Source: Pirellulaceae bacterium (lineage in GTDB: Bacteria > Planctomycetota > Planctomycetia > Pirellulales > Pirellulaceae). From it: 64,000 nt of DNA. This document shows, piece by piece, positions 54,485 through 64,000 of this stretch. The stretch spans positions 1 through 64,000 of the forward strand of contig JANQLU010000036.1 in NCBI GenBank assembly GCA_028280445.1, given 5' to 3'. Within the stretch, counting starts at the first letter, position 1, and every line of letters begins with the position of its first letter. The translations under genes were made by a program, and so were the position numbers. The notes beneath the pieces were generated by a model. That model was not told the origin of the DNA. It worked only from the letters and a program-made list of their open reading frames with translations, and made no database searches.

Positions 54485-57465
54485 GTAATCCTTCGATTGT
54501 CGTCAAACGCCTGGTCTGGAAAGAGCTGTTTCAAATCGCGCCGCTGGTTGGCATCATGATTGGAATTGCCATTGTGATGATCGGTGGAACCTGGTTCCTG
54601 ATGCCAGTTTCGCAAAAGACCGACGCCACGATATTTGCGACCATCGGCGTTTGCTGTTTTTTTTCCGTCGCTATCGCAACGATCCTTTTCGCGCAGGAAG
54701 CGGAAACCAAAACACTTGATTTTTTACGCAATCTTCCAATCCGACCGGCATCGCTTGGTTGCACCAAATTGTTGCTCGGCCTTGCTACTGTGTTGCTGTT
54801 CACGTCAGCCGTCAAATTTGGGATTTGGCCAGTTTGGAATTCTTTTCAGAATCGATTTGCAAGTTTCGAAAATTACAACGCCTCAAGTTACTGGATCGCG
54901 GTGATCCTGCCGTCCATCGAATTTTTTCTTTGGACGGCATTATTTTCGATAACATTTCGCAGTTCGATTCACGCTGCTTTGCTCGGCATGTTATTAGCTG
55001 CAAGCATTCCTTTTTTCTCCTGTGTCGCGATACATGGACAATTTGATCTGGAGTATGCTGCCAACATCTGGCGCTTCCGAATGGTTGTGGTTGCACTACT
55101 ATTTTTGCTGACAACTCGTTTTTCATTTTACTGGAGTTCCATCTCGCGTGCTGGAAACAACAAACTTGAATGGGGTTTCCCAGAAATTCTGAGTCGCATG
55201 AGACGATTGCGTAAACGAAGTGCCTTTCGCCGACTTCTGTGGCAATCCTGGCGGCATCTCAATTTGTATTTACTTTGGATCCCCATATTAATACTGGTCA
55301 CTTTTGCAGCAATGCAATCGATTGGAAGCCAAAAGCGGTCCAATTTTATCAGTAGTTTTTTTAACACCGATATGGCGGCGTCTGACGTCGGTTTTTTGTC
55401 AATTCTCGCTTGTAGCGTGCTTGTTGCGATTGGCTTGTTGACCAGCTTGACTTTCTCCGCCGATCAAATCAATCAAAGCAAAAACTTTTTTATTCAACAT
55501 CATGAACATCCCCGCCTGTTGTGGCTGGCCAGAAACGTGGTTTGGGTGAGTACATTTGTCGTATTATTGGCATTCACCTGTCTCATTTTGTGGATTGCAT
55601 GGAGTTGGATTTCACCATTTTATCGTTTCTATTTCGTTTCAGCTCTGCCTTACACCCAACCACTATGGCCGTTTATCGAATTGAGTTTGATCGGCGCTTT
55701 TGGCGCATTTGGAATTGGACAGTTGTGTTCGATGTATGTTCGGCAACCGTTAATTGCCTGCATTGTCAGCATACCACTGGTGATTCTGTTTGCACTTTGG
55801 ATGAGTATCATGCATTTCCTGATGCTCGAGTTCTATTGGTCGGTCGTTCCCATCATCATCGGTTGTTTTGTCGCGACATGGTGGGCGGCACCTGATTGGC
55901 TCGCAAACACCAATCTAAAAAAATATTGGCTAAAACCTATTGCTACCGTAGCACTACCGTTCATTCTCATTTGCTGTGCCATCCCGTATGCGAGAATCGC
56001 ACAAATTCCGGAAGTTGACATCGCGGATTATTCACAAGAAGACTACCGAGACAAAAATGATTATCAGTGGCACCTAAACAAAAAAGCGAAGTTTGAAGCT
56101 GAGTATGCTCGCCTCTCGTCTCCGGCAGCAATGGAATGTGCTGATCTGTATCAAAGTGCCATCAAAGCGTATCGTGGATTCGATCCTTCAAAATTCGAAC
56201 CGTTTTCATTTCCCGTCGGCCTCGGTTTGAGACTCCAATGGCACGCTGCCAACAATCAATTCGATGTCATGTTTGGCAACGCACGAATTAACACGATTGA
56301 ATTTCCAGTCGATCTCTACGTACCGGCAAATTGGCCCGACAAAGTACTCAATGACTTTGTTTCTCGAAACAAGAAGTCGATCGATTTGTTGGATAGGGCC
56401 GATCAAATGATGGATTGCTATCCATTCCAAAAACGGCGTGGGAGCGTTGATCGGTTATCGGTACTCTATTTGGCCAGGAGTGAACAAAAGCTACGCAATT
56501 CAGACCTCAGTGGGGCCCTGCAACACTTGTTGGCTGGAATCACGGCTTTGCTGCGAGCAAACCCTGAAGAAAACAACATTTTCTCCACCCATCGAATCCT
56601 CCAGTTTCTGAATCGCCTGGGCACCTGGAGCGAACACGCTGATCAAAATCCCAAACAACTACGTGCGGCTTCCAGAGGATTGTTACAACATTACAACAAA
56701 GGGTTGTTTGGCACACTCGATGACACCTCGGTTAAAGGAGTTGATCAAGGGTTATGGCTGGTTCGATTTGATCATCGCATGGAACAATTGGAGAATCAGC
56801 AATACGATTCTAACGATTCGTTTCGTGTCAATTGGCACTACCGATTTCCATGGGAAAGACGCCGCGCCAAAAAACTGGCCAAGTTGCTCGCCGCACTCGA
56901 GTCAGGATTTGCCAAGCTGGAAAACCAAAATCGAATTCGAAACATAGCTCCTGCTGTTTTGCGTCAGCGAGCACGTATGGAGCGTATTGGCCAATTAATG
57001 AAATCCTCGGCAATCAGAACTGTCGAATTCTCTCATGTCCCCGTTCAAGGAGTACCAAGGCGACAACTGGTAGTTACGTTGTTGCTGAAAATGGAATTGA
57101 TTCGCTATCGACTCCAGAACGGAAAGTATCCCGACAACCTGCTCAAACTGAATCTTTGGAATCCTAACATTTTTGACAATCTACTCTACGGTTTTAATCC
57201 GTTGAACTACAGCCACTCGGGAGTTGATTTTGACATTATGTACACTCATCATTACGTTGGGACCAACCGTTGGGAATTTCGCGAATTCTCGATCACCAAA
57301 GGTCAGCCTTTCATCATGCCCTACAAAATTCCCCGTCCCCATTTCCAGTCACCTGATCGTACCGAGTTGGGAGTCAATCCGGTGACAAAGACACTGTTTG
57401 AAAACCCCAAGATTTGGATTTTGCCCAAGGACTCGCCGCCCAAACATGTCCCCAAAACAAACTAG
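54481..57465 (+). CDS. Large ABC-type permease fused to a soluble domain
   Basis: 994 residues from a GTG overlapping the preceding stop. The first 510 residues hold about 12 hydrophobic helices in ABC-2-like arrangement (EAETKTLDFLRNLPI, then LLWLARNVVW). The last 480 residues are polar; they include LLLKMELIRYRLQNGKYPDN and FNPLNYSHSGVDFD, similar to the 'lalrlYrlehGxyPesLxxL' module found at the ends of planctomycete ABC permeases. The permease is presumably the partner of the ATPase at 53534. Function of the soluble part unknown. Confidence 0.85.
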   Translation: MSNPSIVVKRLVWKELFQIAPLVGIMIGIAIVMIGGTWFLMPVSQKTDATIFATIGVCCFFSVAIATILFAQEAETKTLDFLRNLPIRPASLGCTKLLLGLATVLLFTSAVKFGIWPVWNSFQNRFASFENYNASSYWIAVILPSIEFFLWTALFSITFRSSIHAALLGMLLAASIPFFSCVAIHGQFDLEYAANIWRFRMVVVALLFLLTTRFSFYWSSISRAGNNKLEWGFPEILSRMRRLRKRSAFRRLLWQSWRHLNLYLLWIPILILVTFAAMQSIGSQKRSNFISSFFNTDMAASDVGFLSILACSVLVAIGLLTSLTFSADQINQSKNFFIQHHEHPRLLWLARNVVWVSTFVVLLAFTCLILWIAWSWISPFYRFYFVSALPYTQPLWPFIELSLIGAFGAFGIGQLCSMYVRQPLIACIVSIPLVILFALWMSIMHFLMLEFYWSVVPIIIGCFVATWWAAPDWLANTNLKKYWLKPIATVALPFILICCAIPYARIAQIPEVDIADYSQEDYRDKNDYQWHLNKKAKFEAEYARLSSPAAMECADLYQSAIKAYRGFDPSKFEPFSFPVGLGLRLQWHAANNQFDVMFGNARINTIEFPVDLYVPANWPDKVLNDFVSRNKKSIDLLDRADQMMDCYPFQKRRGSVDRLSVLYLARSEQKLRNSDLSGALQHLLAGITALLRANPEENNIFSTHRILQFLNRLGTWSEHADQNPKQLRAASRGLLQHYNKGLFGTLDDTSVKGVDQGLWLVRFDHRMEQLENQQYDSNDSFRVNWHYRFPWERRRAKKLAKLLAALESGFAKLENQNRIRNIAPAVLRQRARMERIGQLMKSSAIRTVEFSHVPVQGVPRRQLVVTLLLKMELIRYRLQNGKYPDNLLKLNLWNPNIFDNLLYGFNPLNYSHSGVDFDIMYTHHYVGTNRWEFREFSITKGQPFIMPYKIPRPHFQSPDRTELGVNPVTKTLFENPKIWILPKDSPPKHVPKTN

Positions 57466-58592
57466 CGTCCCCGCGCGGCAATTTCCCAACGATCCACAAC
57501 GCTGCCATCGGAAATTACATTTGCAAAATCATGCGCCGCCGATGTTGGACAAGCGTGAATGGGCAGCGCAACCAGCGTGTCGCCCAATTGATATTCATCG
57601 GCGCGATTCGTCGCAATCACTAAATGCTCTTCGGTATGTTTGACCTCTTTGGCATCTGGGATCTCAGGAAAAAACAAACGTGAACCAGCGGGAGGATCCG
57701 CAGCAACCGATTTATGACCGATGTCCAATGTCAAATGGCCGGCGCGTCGTTTGCTGATCACACGTGTTAATACGCCAAGTGCCGGTTGTAAATTCAAATC
57801 CGGAAAAGTCCGTTGATAGCCGACATCGAAATAAGTCGTCGTACCAGGGCTCAGTTCCAATCCAGGCTCCCCTTTTTCGGCAAGGACAGGAAACGAGCCG
57901 GTTCCCGCTGCGACAACCGCCGGAACATCAAATCCGCTCAACAAAATCTGGTTGCGCAGATTTGTGAATGGTTCCCAGGCCGCATCGACCGCCGCGCGCC
58001 GCTGTTGCAAATCCGACTGACGATGGTGACCGTCATACCAATGCAATCCACGGATCTCAATGTTCGCCGACGTGCAAATCATCTCATACAGCAGGATTGC
58101 ATCGGAATCGGCGTCGATCCCAGTCCGGTTCATTCCAGGATCGACATCCATAAAAACACCAATTTGTTTTCCAGCACGATTCATCGCCGCACTCAACGGG
58201 CCGAGTGCCATCGGGTCATCGACCAGGCAAGCGAACCTTGGGCTGGGAAAACGCTCTATTAGTTCGATCAACCGTTTGATATTAGGGCCAATCATTTGAT
58301 AAGCGAGCAAAATATCTTCGACGCCTATTTCCGCCAACATTTCTGCTTCGCGAATCGTTGCACATTTGTGTTTCGTGATCCCAAGTTCTATCTGCATCTG
58401 GACGATTTCGCGGGTCTTATGCGTCTTGCAATGCGGTCGTAATCGCTCTGCCGCTCCGGCGATTCGTACCATCTCTTCTAAATTCCGCTGAACCAGGTCT
58501 TTAAAAATCAAAAGTCCCGGCGAAAAGATTTCTTCAGTGGTCTCAATTCCATAGCAACTGGCCATGTCCGCTGTCGTTGTGGATTCATTCAT
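57462..58592 (-). CDS. PLP-dependent D-threonine aldolase / D-serine dehydratase-like protein
   Basis: 376 residues from the ATG at 58592; an extended start at 58685 overlaps the MetRS gene on the other strand. An alanine-racemase-type barrel with PLP-binding Lys56 in RPHCKTHKT. A metal site near the end, His346-x-Cys348 (HACPTS), matches the zinc site of D-serine dehydratases. It converges with the ABC operon (overlapping stops) and diverges from metG. The substrate could be D-threonine, D-serine or 3-hydroxyaspartate; not decided. Confidence 0.9.
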   Translation of the reverse strand: MNESTTTADMASCYGIETTEEIFSPGLLIFKDLVQRNLEEMVRIAGAAERLRPHCKTHKTREIVQMQIELGITKHKCATIREAEMLAEIGVEDILLAYQMIGPNIKRLIELIERFPSPRFACLVDDPMALGPLSAAMNRAGKQIGVFMDVDPGMNRTGIDADSDAILLYEMICTSANIEIRGLHWYDGHHRQSDLQQRRAAVDAAWEPFTNLRNQILLSGFDVPAVVAAGTGSFPVLAEKGEPGLELSPGTTTYFDVGYQRTFPDLNLQPALGVLTRVISKRRAGHLTLDIGHKSVAADPPAGSRLFFPEIPDAKEVKHTEEHLVIATNRADEYQLGDTLVALPIHACPTSAAHDFANVISDGSVVDRWEIAARGR

Positions 58593-58676
58593 CAAGTTCT
58601 CATTTGCGTTCTCGCAAATGCCTACCCTACGGGAAAAATTGGAATTCGATAAAATCTGTTTTTCAGGATACCTATT

Positions 58677-60725
58677 ATGAGCCAACGCAAGATATTAGTC
58701 ACGGCAGCGCTGCCCTATGCCAACGGCCCGATTCACATCGGGCACCTCGTCGAGTACGTCCAGACCGATGTCTGGGTTCGTTTTCAGAGACTGCGCGGTC
58801 ACGACTGCCGTTTTTTCTGGGCGGATGATACGCATGGCACCGCCATCATGAAAAGTGCTCGCCTCGCGGGAGTCACCGAGGAGCAGTTTATTGCCGAAAT
58901 GAGTGAAGCGCACCAGCGTGATTTCGACACGTTTGGGATCAATTACGATCACTACGGCAGTACCCACAGTGAAACAAATCGACAATTGTGCCACGAGATT
59001 TGGTCAGCTTTTAAAGAACAGGATCTGGTCGAACGCAAAAAAATTGTCGAGTTGTTTGACGCCGAAACTGGCGAAGCTTTGCCCGACCGGTTTGTCAAAG
59101 GAACTTGTCCAAAATGTAAATCGCCTGACCAAAATGGCGACAATTGCGATAAATGTGGTCATACATATACACCCAAAGATCTGATTGACCCAATCAGTAC
59201 GATCAGTGGCAAACCTCCGGTCGAAGGCGAAACCGATCACTATTTTGTCAAAATCGAATCGCTGCAAGAATTTTTGACGCAGTGGACTCAATGCGGAGAA
59301 CATCTACAGGACGAAGTGGCCAATTACCTCAAAGGGCATTTCCTCAACGAACCGCTACGTGACTGGGATGTTTCGCGTCCCAAGCCATATTTCGGTTTTG
59401 AAATCCCCGACACCGGCGGACAACATTTTTGGTACGTCTGGTTTGATGCGCCCATCGGATACATTGCCTCGACCAAAGAGTGGTGCGAAGCCAATGGAGA
59501 GGACTACAACGACTGGTGGCGCAACGAAGACTCCGAGATTCACCATTTTCTCGGCAAAGACATCCAGTATTTTCATTGCCTGTTTTGGCCAGCGATGTTG
59601 AAGACGGCCGGTTACCAAACACCGACCAAGGTGCATATTCACGGGTTCTTGACGGTCGATGGCGAGAAAATGTCAAAATCAAAAGGGACATTTATCAAAG
59701 CGGAAACATACGCCAAACACCTCGATCCCGCTTACTTGCGGTATTATTTTGCATCAAAACTGGGTCCGCGTTTGGATGATCTCGATCTGAATTTCGAAGA
59801 TTTTGTCACCAAGGTGAATTCCGATCTGGTGAACAAAATCGTCAACCTTGCATCGCGCACAGCAAAATTTATCAAAGACGTTGGATTGAGTGATACCTAT
59901 CCGGACGACGGCGGATTGTTTGAATACGGCGCCCAACTGGGCGAGCAAATTGCCGAGGCCTATGAAAACTGTGATTATGCCAAGGCAATGCGATTGATTG
60001 TCGAATTAGCGGATCGCGCTAATCCGTATGTTGAAAACGCCGAACCCTGGAACTTAAAAAAAGATCCAGACAAAAAACAACAGTTGCAAGATGTTTGTAC
60101 TGTCGCGCTCAACCTGTTTCGACAATTGGTGGTTTATCTGCAGCCCGTTTTGCCGCGACTTGCCGAGCAAGTTGGTGAGTTGCTCAATGATGAAATTACG
60201 GATTGGAATCAGTCGCAAACGCCATTAGTTGGAACACCCGTTAACAAATTCAAGCATTTACTGAAAAGAATTGACCCCAAGGACATTGAAAAAATGACCG
60301 AAGAATCAAAGCTCGAGGTAGCCGACACCGACCAAGAGGATCCGGGTGCCAAATACAACGACAGTGGACAGCCGATGATCGATGAGCCGCTGGCCGACGA
60401 ATGCACGATCGACGATTTTGTGAAAGTTGATTTGCGCGTGGCGCGAGTCATCGCTGCCGAACACGTTCCCGAAGCCAGAAAGCTGTTGAAGCTGACGTTG
60501 AGCCTCGGGGGTGATCATCGTCGTCAAGTGTTCGCTGGAATCAAAGCTGCCTACGATCCGGAAAAACTGGTCGGGCGATTGGTTGTCATGGTCGCCAATC
60601 TCAAACCGCGGCAAATGAAATTTGGATTGAGCGAAGGCATGGTCTGCGCCGCGGGACCTGGCGGTCAGGATGTCTTTCTGATGGCTTTGGACGAAGGTGC
60701 TCAACCTGGCCAACGCGTTCATTAA
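58677..60725 (+). CDS. metG: Methionyl-tRNA synthetase
   Basis: 682 residues. HIGH at residues 20-23 ([11 protein letters not shown]), zinc knuckle Cys144, 147, 157, 160 (CPKC...CDKC), KMSKS at 331-335, anticodon-binding helices to about 545, and a C-terminal tRNA-binding (Trbp111-type) domain from about 582 ([20 protein letters not shown]). Length and order match the long bacterial type. Single gene with a palindrome right after the stop. Confidence 0.98.
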   Translation: MSQRKILVTAALPYANGPIHIGHLVEYVQTDVWVRFQRLRGHDCRFFWADDTHGTAIMKSARLAGVTEEQFIAEMSEAHQRDFDTFGINYDHYGSTHSETNRQLCHEIWSAFKEQDLVERKKIVELFDAETGEALPDRFVKGTCPKCKSPDQNGDNCDKCGHTYTPKDLIDPISTISGKPPVEGETDHYFVKIESLQEFLTQWTQCGEHLQDEVANYLKGHFLNEPLRDWDVSRPKPYFGFEIPDTGGQHFWYVWFDAPIGYIASTKEWCEANGEDYNDWWRNEDSEIHHFLGKDIQYFHCLFWPAMLKTAGYQTPTKVHIHGFLTVDGEKMSKSKGTFIKAETYAKHLDPAYLRYYFASKLGPRLDDLDLNFEDFVTKVNSDLVNKIVNLASRTAKFIKDVGLSDTYPDDGGLFEYGAQLGEQIAEAYENCDYAKAMRLIVELADRANPYVENAEPWNLKKDPDKKQQLQDVCTVALNLFRQLVVYLQPVLPRLAEQVGELLNDEITDWNQSQTPLVGTPVNKFKHLLKRIDPKDIEKMTEESKLEVADTDQEDPGAKYNDSGQPMIDEPLADECTIDDFVKVDLRVARVIAAEHVPEARKLLKLTLSLGGDHRRQVFAGIKAAYDPEKLVGRLVVMVANLKPRQMKFGLSEGMVCAAGPGGQDVFLMALDEGAQPGQRVH

Positions 60726-60726
60726 A

Positions 60727-60783
60727 GTAGGGCCGGTTCCCACCGGCCAATCCAACAAAACGGCCGGTGGGAACCGGCCCTAC
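60727..60783. repeat. Palindromic GGCCGGTTCCCACCGGCC repeat
   Basis: Complete hairpin copy (GTAGGGCCGGTTCCC... / ...GGGAACCGGCCCTAC) starting one base after metG and 30 bases before the DUF1572 gene. Confidence 0.85.
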
Positions 60784-60812
60784 AATCCTGAAACACATTT
60801 CTGGAGCCAATC

Positions 60813-61340
60813 ATGTCACTGGGAACCAGCGTATTGCAGGCGATCAAAGAAAGTTTTCAGTACGAAAAAGATCTTGTCGAACGAGCGATCGCTCAAGTCC
60901 CCGATTCCAAAATGCATGAATCATTGGACCCGCAGACAAATAGCATTGTCATCATGATGAAGCACATTTCTGGCAATCTCCGCTCGCGCTGGACAGATTT
61001 CTTGACGACCGATGGCGAAAAAGATTGGCGGAACCGCGACCAGGAGTTCATCGATGATTTTGAAAGTCGCGAACAATTAATGGAGTACTGGGAAGGTGGT
61101 TGGGCAGTATTATTTGACACAATCGATTCGTTAAACGAGAGCGACTTGGGAAAAACGGTGACCATTCGTGGTTATGAACATACGGTCCCCAAAGCTCTGG
61201 TCCGATCGAACGCTCACATCGCTTATCATGTGGGGCAAATCATGATGGTCGCGCGAATTCATTGCGGCGAAAACTGGAAAACGTTGACGATCGAGCGGGG
61301 AAAGTCACAAGAATACAACGAACAAAACTGGGGTCAGTGA
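60813..61340 (+). CDS. DUF1572 (DinB superfamily) protein
   Basis: 175 residues. Four-helix bundle of the DinB/YfiT type with putative metal ligands His51 (MKHISGN), His135 and His139 (SNAHIAYHVGQ). Such proteins act as thiol-dependent transferases using bacillithiol or mycothiol; whether that is so here is unknown. A low-thiol-like gene (GHQP protein) lies 1 kb away, which is suggestive only. Soluble, no signal. Confidence 0.85.
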   Translation: MSLGTSVLQAIKESFQYEKDLVERAIAQVPDSKMHESLDPQTNSIVIMMKHISGNLRSRWTDFLTTDGEKDWRNRDQEFIDDFESREQLMEYWEGGWAVLFDTIDSLNESDLGKTVTIRGYEHTVPKALVRSNAHIAYHVGQIMMVARIHCGENWKTLTIERGKSQEYNEQNWGQ

Positions 61341-61392
61341 TCCCACTCTTTTTTTTAACGGCAATCAAAACGGATGATCGAGAATTTGCGTG

Positions 61393-62184
61393 ATGGGATT
61401 TTTCAGTTGGCTTGCCGATCGTATGATTTTCGAAGCATCAACGGATCACATCGACGCCGAAGAACGCACGCGTAAAATCATTGAATTCAATGGCGGCAGT
61501 TTTGAATCGTGGTTGATTTCCAATGTTGATTCCGAAGGTTCGGACAATACCATTTTCGCCTTAAAGTTTCCCGGTACCGGAGGCCGGGCAGAGCGGGGCG
61601 GACCGCATCCAGCGGAGATCATCGCATCGGACAATCATGAAATCTGGACAATCAATCCGCCCGGTTATGGAACAAGCGGCGGAAAACCGAGCTTGAAAAC
61701 GATCGTTGCTGTTTGTGACGCAGCCTGGAACGCTTTTTCACAACGCGCCAACAGCCGTCCAAAAATTGTCGTTGGTAATAGCCTCGGTTGTATGTACGCA
61801 TTGTATGTTGCTGCGCGATATCCGCTTGATGGAATTTTTATCCGCAACCCCGTCCCGTTGCGCGAAATCATAATCGGTCGCTATTCATGGTGGAATTTCG
61901 GTATTGGCTCGCGAATGGTAACCCAACAAATTCCTCCAGAAATGAACTCCATTCAAAACGCCGCGCAATGTCGTGCGCCCGCATTTATTGTCGTTTCCCA
62001 ACGAGACCGCGTGATCCCGCCAGAATACCAGCAGCAAATCATTGACAGCTATGCCGGTGACCAGCATGTCTTTGTCGTGCGTGACGCCGACCACCACGAA
62101 CCCGTGCCAGAAGACCAATGGGACGAATACGAAACCGCCATTTCGAATTTCGGAATACAAATTCGCAGTAAAAATAACGGTTGA
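61393..62184 (+). CDS. Alpha/beta hydrolase
   Basis: 263 residues from the ATG at 61393 (a GTG three bases earlier is also possible). The nucleophile is Ser in GNSLGC, the acid is Asp in SQRDRVIP, and the base is His in DADHHEPV. An oxyanion region FPGTGG precedes a loop rich in Gly/Arg. Serine hydrolase, possibly esterase or thioesterase. Downstream of the DUF1572 gene and convergent with the 62236 gene. Confidence 0.85.
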   Translation: MGFFSWLADRMIFEASTDHIDAEERTRKIIEFNGGSFESWLISNVDSEGSDNTIFALKFPGTGGRAERGGPHPAEIIASDNHEIWTINPPGYGTSGGKPSLKTIVAVCDAAWNAFSQRANSRPKIVVGNSLGCMYALYVAARYPLDGIFIRNPVPLREIIIGRYSWWNFGIGSRMVTQQIPPEMNSIQNAAQCRAPAFIVVSQRDRVIPPEYQQQIIDSYAGDQHVFVVRDADHHEPVPEDQWDEYETAISNFGIQIRSKNNG

Positions 62185-62235
62185 CGAAACTTCTCAGTTC
62201 AGACCACAACAAGCTTCCGCTCTTCTCTTGCCCTT

Positions 62236-63822
62236 CTACCCTCGACCCTCGCCAACCAATTCAATCAATTCGTCGACGATCGTTTCGGGAAACAGGCAAA
62301 AACTGAATTCGCGCGAGCCAAGAATTTTATTGATGGCTAATTGACGTTTGAATTCAGTTTGTTGTTCTAAGAGTGCTGTTCGTTGTGCGTCAACAGCCGG
62401 TTGCATGTTGCGATTGCATTGCTCCAATCGTTGGTGCCAATCGCTTTTTTGATGACGGTCAGGAATCGAAGCCAGCAATTCTGATTTTTCCAATTGATAT
62501 TTGCTGAACTCCTGGCCGTTTGACGTCAAGTGATTTTCAGGATGGAATTCCAATCCTCGAATTTGATTTTTCACATTGGCCAAATCGATTGGTCGGACGT
62601 TGGAAAGTCCCACGGGCAAATGGTGCGTCGACGAAAACGTATAGTACACCGGGGGCTGAATTCCAAAGAATCGGTGGATGATCATGTCGTTGAGTTGATC
62701 GTATTTCGAACCGCCAATTCCATGCAAAAACATCTGGCAAAGGACCAGGCGGCAGTACATCGTCGTTACCAGTGCTCGCGGTCGCAGGCATACGCCATCG
62801 TTTTTTGCGTCCTGCAACGCTTGGCTCAATTGTCCAGCAGGCAGGGTTATATCAACGTCAGCAAAATTCGTTAGCTGAACTTCGTTGCCGGTCCATCGTA
62901 CAAAAGCGGTTTGCCGTGTCGGTTGTTCACGGCGCCAGAGCCAGAAAGGAATTTCTGTAAAATCGTCGCGCGTCCCAAGTTCTGGAACAGGGTGAGCCTG
63001 ACTTCGAATCCGATGGACGGCTCGATATTCTGCAATCGCTTCGTTGTAAATCGTTTTGAGTTGTGAAGCGTTTTCGAGCAGGTGTGCCGCAAAAATCGCA
63101 AACGCGGTGGTGTCGCAAAGCGTGCTCAACGGAATTTCGAGTGTCTGGTTTTCACCGGATTTTTCCATCGCATGCCGCCCCGCGGCAATCGCATATTCGG
63201 GTCCCATGTTGGCTGCGTTGTTCATGACAACGGGCCAGAATGTCCGGATGATCGGATTGGCAACCAGCGGAGAAATAGTTTGGGCTACAGACTCGCCAAA
63301 CGACTCCCATAGATCCTGACGATTGATGGTTCGCCCTTCGAACGGTTGAGCGGCCCCCGCGCGATCGTAGGAAATTATTTTGATGGCAGGGGATTGTCGA
63401 GTGCCGGTGGGAACTTTGATTTGCGTCGAGTTCCCGAGATCGTTGTCGACTAACAAATTGATGCCGACAGCCCGATGTTCGGTTGCCAATCGTGCCAGCA
63501 TGAAATTTTTGTACCACACGCCGGGATGGAACAATTGGGGCTGGTGTCCTGACATGATGACGGGCAAATCGCCTGACGGTTGTTCGACATCACGATATTG
63601 CGACGTGTAGGCGAACGCGAGATCGACCAACTCCACTTGTGCCTGGCGTTGTAATTGTCCGATTGACGATGTTTCGATCGGAAAACTCAAACCATCGAGC
63701 AACGAACGATTTTCGTGAAAATGTTGCGAAAAACGACTTAGCTCCGGGCTCTGCAAAACTTGTCCATGGTCCTGCGGCGCTCTGAGTCGTTGGTACTCCA
63801 GGCTCATGATGTTGACAGTCAT
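62236..63822 (-). CDS. Conserved hypothetical protein with GHQP motif (BshC-like)
   Basis: 528 residues. Its ATG overlaps the stop of the upstream glycosyltransferase gene (ATGA). The N-terminal region contains IMSGHQPQLFHPGVWYKNF, similar to the GHQ/GQQ loop of BshC-like (bacillithiol synthase) proteins; the rest has FLHGIGGSKYDQLNDMI, and a helical C-terminus. Not a convincing BshC, because the cysteine-adding context is absent. Possibly a planctomycete-specific enzyme acting on a nucleotide-sugar or thiol. Cotranscribed with the glycosyltransferase. Confidence 0.6.
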   Translation of the reverse strand: MTVNIMSLEYQRLRAPQDHGQVLQSPELSRFSQHFHENRSLLDGLSFPIETSSIGQLQRQAQVELVDLAFAYTSQYRDVEQPSGDLPVIMSGHQPQLFHPGVWYKNFMLARLATEHRAVGINLLVDNDLGNSTQIKVPTGTRQSPAIKIISYDRAGAAQPFEGRTINRQDLWESFGESVAQTISPLVANPIIRTFWPVVMNNAANMGPEYAIAAGRHAMEKSGENQTLEIPLSTLCDTTAFAIFAAHLLENASQLKTIYNEAIAEYRAVHRIRSQAHPVPELGTRDDFTEIPFWLWRREQPTRQTAFVRWTGNEVQLTNFADVDITLPAGQLSQALQDAKNDGVCLRPRALVTTMYCRLVLCQMFLHGIGGSKYDQLNDMIIHRFFGIQPPVYYTFSSTHHLPVGLSNVRPIDLANVKNQIRGLEFHPENHLTSNGQEFSKYQLEKSELLASIPDRHQKSDWHQRLEQCNRNMQPAVDAQRTALLEQQTEFKRQLAINKILGSREFSFCLFPETIVDELIELVGEGRG

Positions 63823-64000
63823 CCCGCCAATTCTCGAAGTTTTTCACAATCATCGGGCAGCCGACGAAAGCTGCGATCAAGAACTTCGTTGTAGTAATTG
63901 AGACGGGTTGCCGCGTCGTCCAAATCTCCGCCGAACGATCGTTTTTCATCCAGGTAGATCAATGGAACGGCGACTTCGACGATTTTGAGTTTTGCGCAAG
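63819..64000 (-). CDS. Glycosyltransferase family 2, C-terminal end (cut by window edge)
   Basis: The last 60 residues are visible, ending in TGA at 63819: KIVEVAVPLIYLDEKRSFGG and LDDAATRLNYYNEVLDRS. The 'P(R/L)IYLDEKRSFGG...LDDAxTRLxYY' pattern is typical of planctomycete family 2 glycosyltransferases (dolichyl-phosphate mannose-type). The N-terminus lies beyond the right edge. Stop overlaps the start of the GHQP protein. Confidence 0.75.
   Translation of the reverse strand, partial: CAKLKIVEVAVPLIYLDEKRSFGGDLDDAATRLNYYNEVLDRSFRRLPDDCEKLRELAG

Noticed and set aside
62236..63822. Bacillithiol synthase BshC
   Set aside because: Only the GHQP loop is similar; other BshC features cannot be seen, so the name is not used.

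Overview
The window is a chromosomal piece of a planctomycete, most likely of the Pirellulales group. The basis is the pairing of a PSCyt1/WD40 protein with a DUF1549/DUF1553 protein, a giant YD-repeat (RHS) protein, an M56/BlaI pair carrying a large sensor-like extension, a DUF1572 protein, a sigma-54 activator, and dense palindromic intergenic repeats. Base composition is slightly AT-rich. No plasmid or phage backbone is visible.

Layout. 1-7.1 kb: sparsely coding, with lipoproteins, a possible PD-(D/E)XK nuclease, a rhomboid protease, a frameshifted small gene, a 39-residue membrane protein and two truncated tyrosine-integrase remnants, one of them beside tRNA-Arg(ACG). It reads as a decayed integration site. 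7.2-15.2 kb (minus strand): a 1451-residue RHS protein whose last core strands are missing, followed by three separately translated RHS-core 'tip' cassettes with different Cys-rich ends. 15.4-27.4 kb: a membrane/LRR protein, a metallophosphatase, Mfd, a PpiC-type isomerase, citrate synthase and a three-module Cys-pair protein. 27.5-33.4 kb: repeats, then a BlaI repressor with two operators 21 bp apart and a 1630-residue M56 metallopeptidase fusion.

33.4-40.3 kb is the most coherent module. A GAF-AAA-Fis sigma-54 activator (with a deaminase behind it) is transcribed away from a secreted alpha/beta hydrolase that has a consensus -24/-12 promoter, with a perfect palindrome about 90 bp upstream. 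A PNPOx-like flavoprotein, a haloalkane-dehalogenase-like hydrolase, and then an AhpD-like CxxC protein and a DsrE protein under a second -24/-12 promoter follow. I infer a sigma-54-controlled stress or detoxification island; composite palindromic elements separate its genes.

40.3-64 kb: RNase R with a histone-like Lys-rich tail, a small membrane protein, a second deaminase next to a 3-methyladenine glycosylase, TrkH, PSCyt1/WD40 and DUF1549/1553 proteins, a cupin, a GntR(YtrA)-ABC-permease operon, a D-threonine-aldolase-like PLP enzyme, MetRS, DUF1572, an alpha/beta hydrolase, a conserved GHQP-motif protein, and the end of a family 2 glycosyltransferase cut by the window edge.

All assignments rest on reading motifs by eye; no database search was run.
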